Shown in pieces: positions 6,921-7,622 of a DNA stretch of 7,622 nt (positions are counted from its first letter, which is position 1; every line of letters starts with the position of its first letter). The notes under the pieces were generated by a model, which had not been told where the DNA came from, did not search any database, and worked only from the letters and a program-made list of their open reading frames with translations. Position numbers and translations under genes: made by a program. The stretch comes from Proteobacteria bacterium UBA6522 (GTDB lineage Bacteria; Pseudomonadota; Gammaproteobacteria; Steroidobacterales; Rariloculaceae). The DNA lies in the NCBI GenBank assembly GCA_002434915.1, contig DJLG01000044.1, positions 1 through 7,622 of the forward strand, given 5' to 3'.

Positions 6921-6959
6921 AGTTAAAAGAGGCTGCAAGTTTTGCAGCCTCTTTTAATT
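6921..6959. terminator. Bidirectional intrinsic terminator
   Basis: A perfect 16-bp inverted repeat (6923-6938 with 6942-6957) encloses a 3-base loop GTT. Its core is AGAGGCTGCAA against TTGCAGCCTCT, flanked by AAAA on the left and TTTT on the right, so either strand gives a hairpin followed by U residues. It lies 18 bases after the kelch gene stop and serves the convergent phosphatase-family gene from the other side. The right arm includes that gene's TAA stop (6954-6956). Confidence 0.88.
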
Positions 6960-7622
6960 ACCGCTATTGTTTTCTCCTCGCCAAGCGCTTTGTTTTATTA
7001 GCTCCGTAAACTCTGCGTGGGCATTAGGAGAAGCTGCTATTATTCCATCACTTTCCAAGCCCGCTCGTTGTCCCCTTCTATCAGTAATCATCCCCCCTGC
7101 CTCTTCGACAATAAGCAATCCTGATGCTTGGTCCCAGGGCTCAAGCTTATGGTGAAAAAAAACATGTAGTCGTCCCGCTGCGAGGTAAGCCAGGCCAAGG
7201 GCAGCTGAGCCGAAGATTCGAGCTGTTTGCATGCCTGGCCAAATGCTTTTAATGATATCTAGTGAATTTGCGCCGCCCTGATCATCATAAGATAAATCTA
7301 GGCCTAAAATCCCTTCAGCCAAGCGATCTTCTTGAGAAACGGATATGCTTTGGCCATTCAAAAATGCGCCTTGCCCCCTCAAAGCGTGAAAGGTTTCATT
7401 TCTAATGGGGTCGTGAGTTATCCCTAACTGTACTTCACCTTTATATGCCAATGCTATTACGGTTGCAAAATGTGGAATGTTCGAGGCAAAATTCCTTGTT
7501 CCATCCAATGGGTCTATTATCCAAAGCCATCCGTCATTGGATAAGTCGCCCCCACTCTCTTCTGCCAAAACAGAAATTCGAGGGTATTCTTTTTGCAGAA
7601 TCTTTTTTACAGCAGTCTCCAC
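6954..7622 (-). CDS. Inositol-monophosphatase-family phosphatase (SuhB/HisN-like), 5'-truncated by the window
   Basis: The family comprises Mg-dependent, Li-sensitive phosphatases acting on myo-inositol-1-phosphate, histidinol phosphate, PAP or fructose-1,6-bisphosphate. The 222 visible residues carry the metal-binding set: LAEES (residues 19-23 from the edge), WIIDPLDGTRNF (34-45, Asp37, Asp40, Thr42) and EPWDQASGLLIVEEAGG (161-177, Asp164). The frame is open to the right edge. The GTG codon at 7622-7620 is probably internal: intact members have about 45-50 more residues with an N-terminal helix and a T-x-x-D motif before the EE pair, and those would lie beyond the window. The C-terminus ends in the hairpin shared with the kelch gene. 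The substrate is not resolvable by eye; IMPase or histidinol-phosphatase activity are both possible. Confidence 0.9.
   Translation of the reverse strand: METAVKKILQKEYPRISVLAEESGGDLSNDGWLWIIDPLDGTRNFASNIPHFATVIALAYKGEVQLGITHDPIRNETFHALRGQGAFLNGQSISVSQEDRLAEGILGLDLSYDDQGGANSLDIIKSIWPGMQTARIFGSAALGLAYLAAGRLHVFFHHKLEPWDQASGLLIVEEAGGMITDRRGQRAGLESDGIIAASPNAHAEFTELIKQSAWRGENNSGN

Noticed and set aside
6967..7155. Plus-strand open frame inside the inositol-monophosphatase-family gene
   Set aside because: Antisense to conserved EPWD and EAGG motif coding sequence; no SD seen.
7620..7622. GTG at the right edge as a true start of the inositol-monophosphatase-family gene
   Set aside because: The family needs an N-terminal helix and T-x-x-D region before the EE metal pair, and these are missing. 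The frame simply continues past the window.

Overview
The window is ordinary bacterial chromosome, about 40% G+C in the stretches I sampled, and almost entirely coding. It holds eight protein genes, two of them cut by the window edges. I see no RNA gene, insertion sequence, CRISPR array or phage gene. The gene mix is an SCP2-type thiolase, a MaoC/PhaJ hydratase, an (R)-transaminase-like class IV aminotransferase, Cof-type HAD phosphatases and a lipoprotein built of 'DGRV-x-x-x-GG' kelch repeats. That mix would fit an uncultured marine bacterium such as the SAR202/Dehalococcoidia-like Chloroflexota. This placement is an impression from gene content, not a demonstrated affiliation.

Layout. Bases 1-1328 (+): the 3' part of a thiolase gene and, overlapping it by 4 bases (ATGA), a small (R)-enoyl-CoA hydratase. 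The pair looks like a fragment of an acyl-CoA metabolism operon. Bases 1347-2261 (-): a complete PLP-dependent class IV aminotransferase, convergent with the hydratase. Its probable sigma-70 promoter (TGGACA, 19 bp, TATAAT) and Shine-Dalgarno sequence lie in the short divergent region after 2261. Bases 2342-6904 (+): four closely spaced genes (gaps of 21, 13 and 29 bases) that look like one operon. They are two tandem paralogous HAD phosphatases, an MFS transporter of the EntS-like MFS_3 type and a kelch-propeller lipoprotein. A perfect 16-bp hairpin at 6923-6957, with flanking A and T runs, closes this unit and also serves the gene converging from the right. Bases 6954-7622 (-): an inositol-monophosphatase-family gene that runs off the right edge.

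How the parts may work together. The thiolase and hydratase would act on CoA thioesters. The four-gene unit contains two soluble phosphatases, an inner-membrane exporter or importer and a surface-anchored propeller with an unassigned C-terminal domain. An attractive but unproven reading is dephosphorylation of a small metabolite followed by transport. The kelch protein may belong to that process or may only be co-transcribed. Nothing here is a clear defence system or mobile element. The best candidates for something undescribed are the phosphatase pair linked to the transporter and lipoprotein, and the C-terminal domain of the kelch protein.
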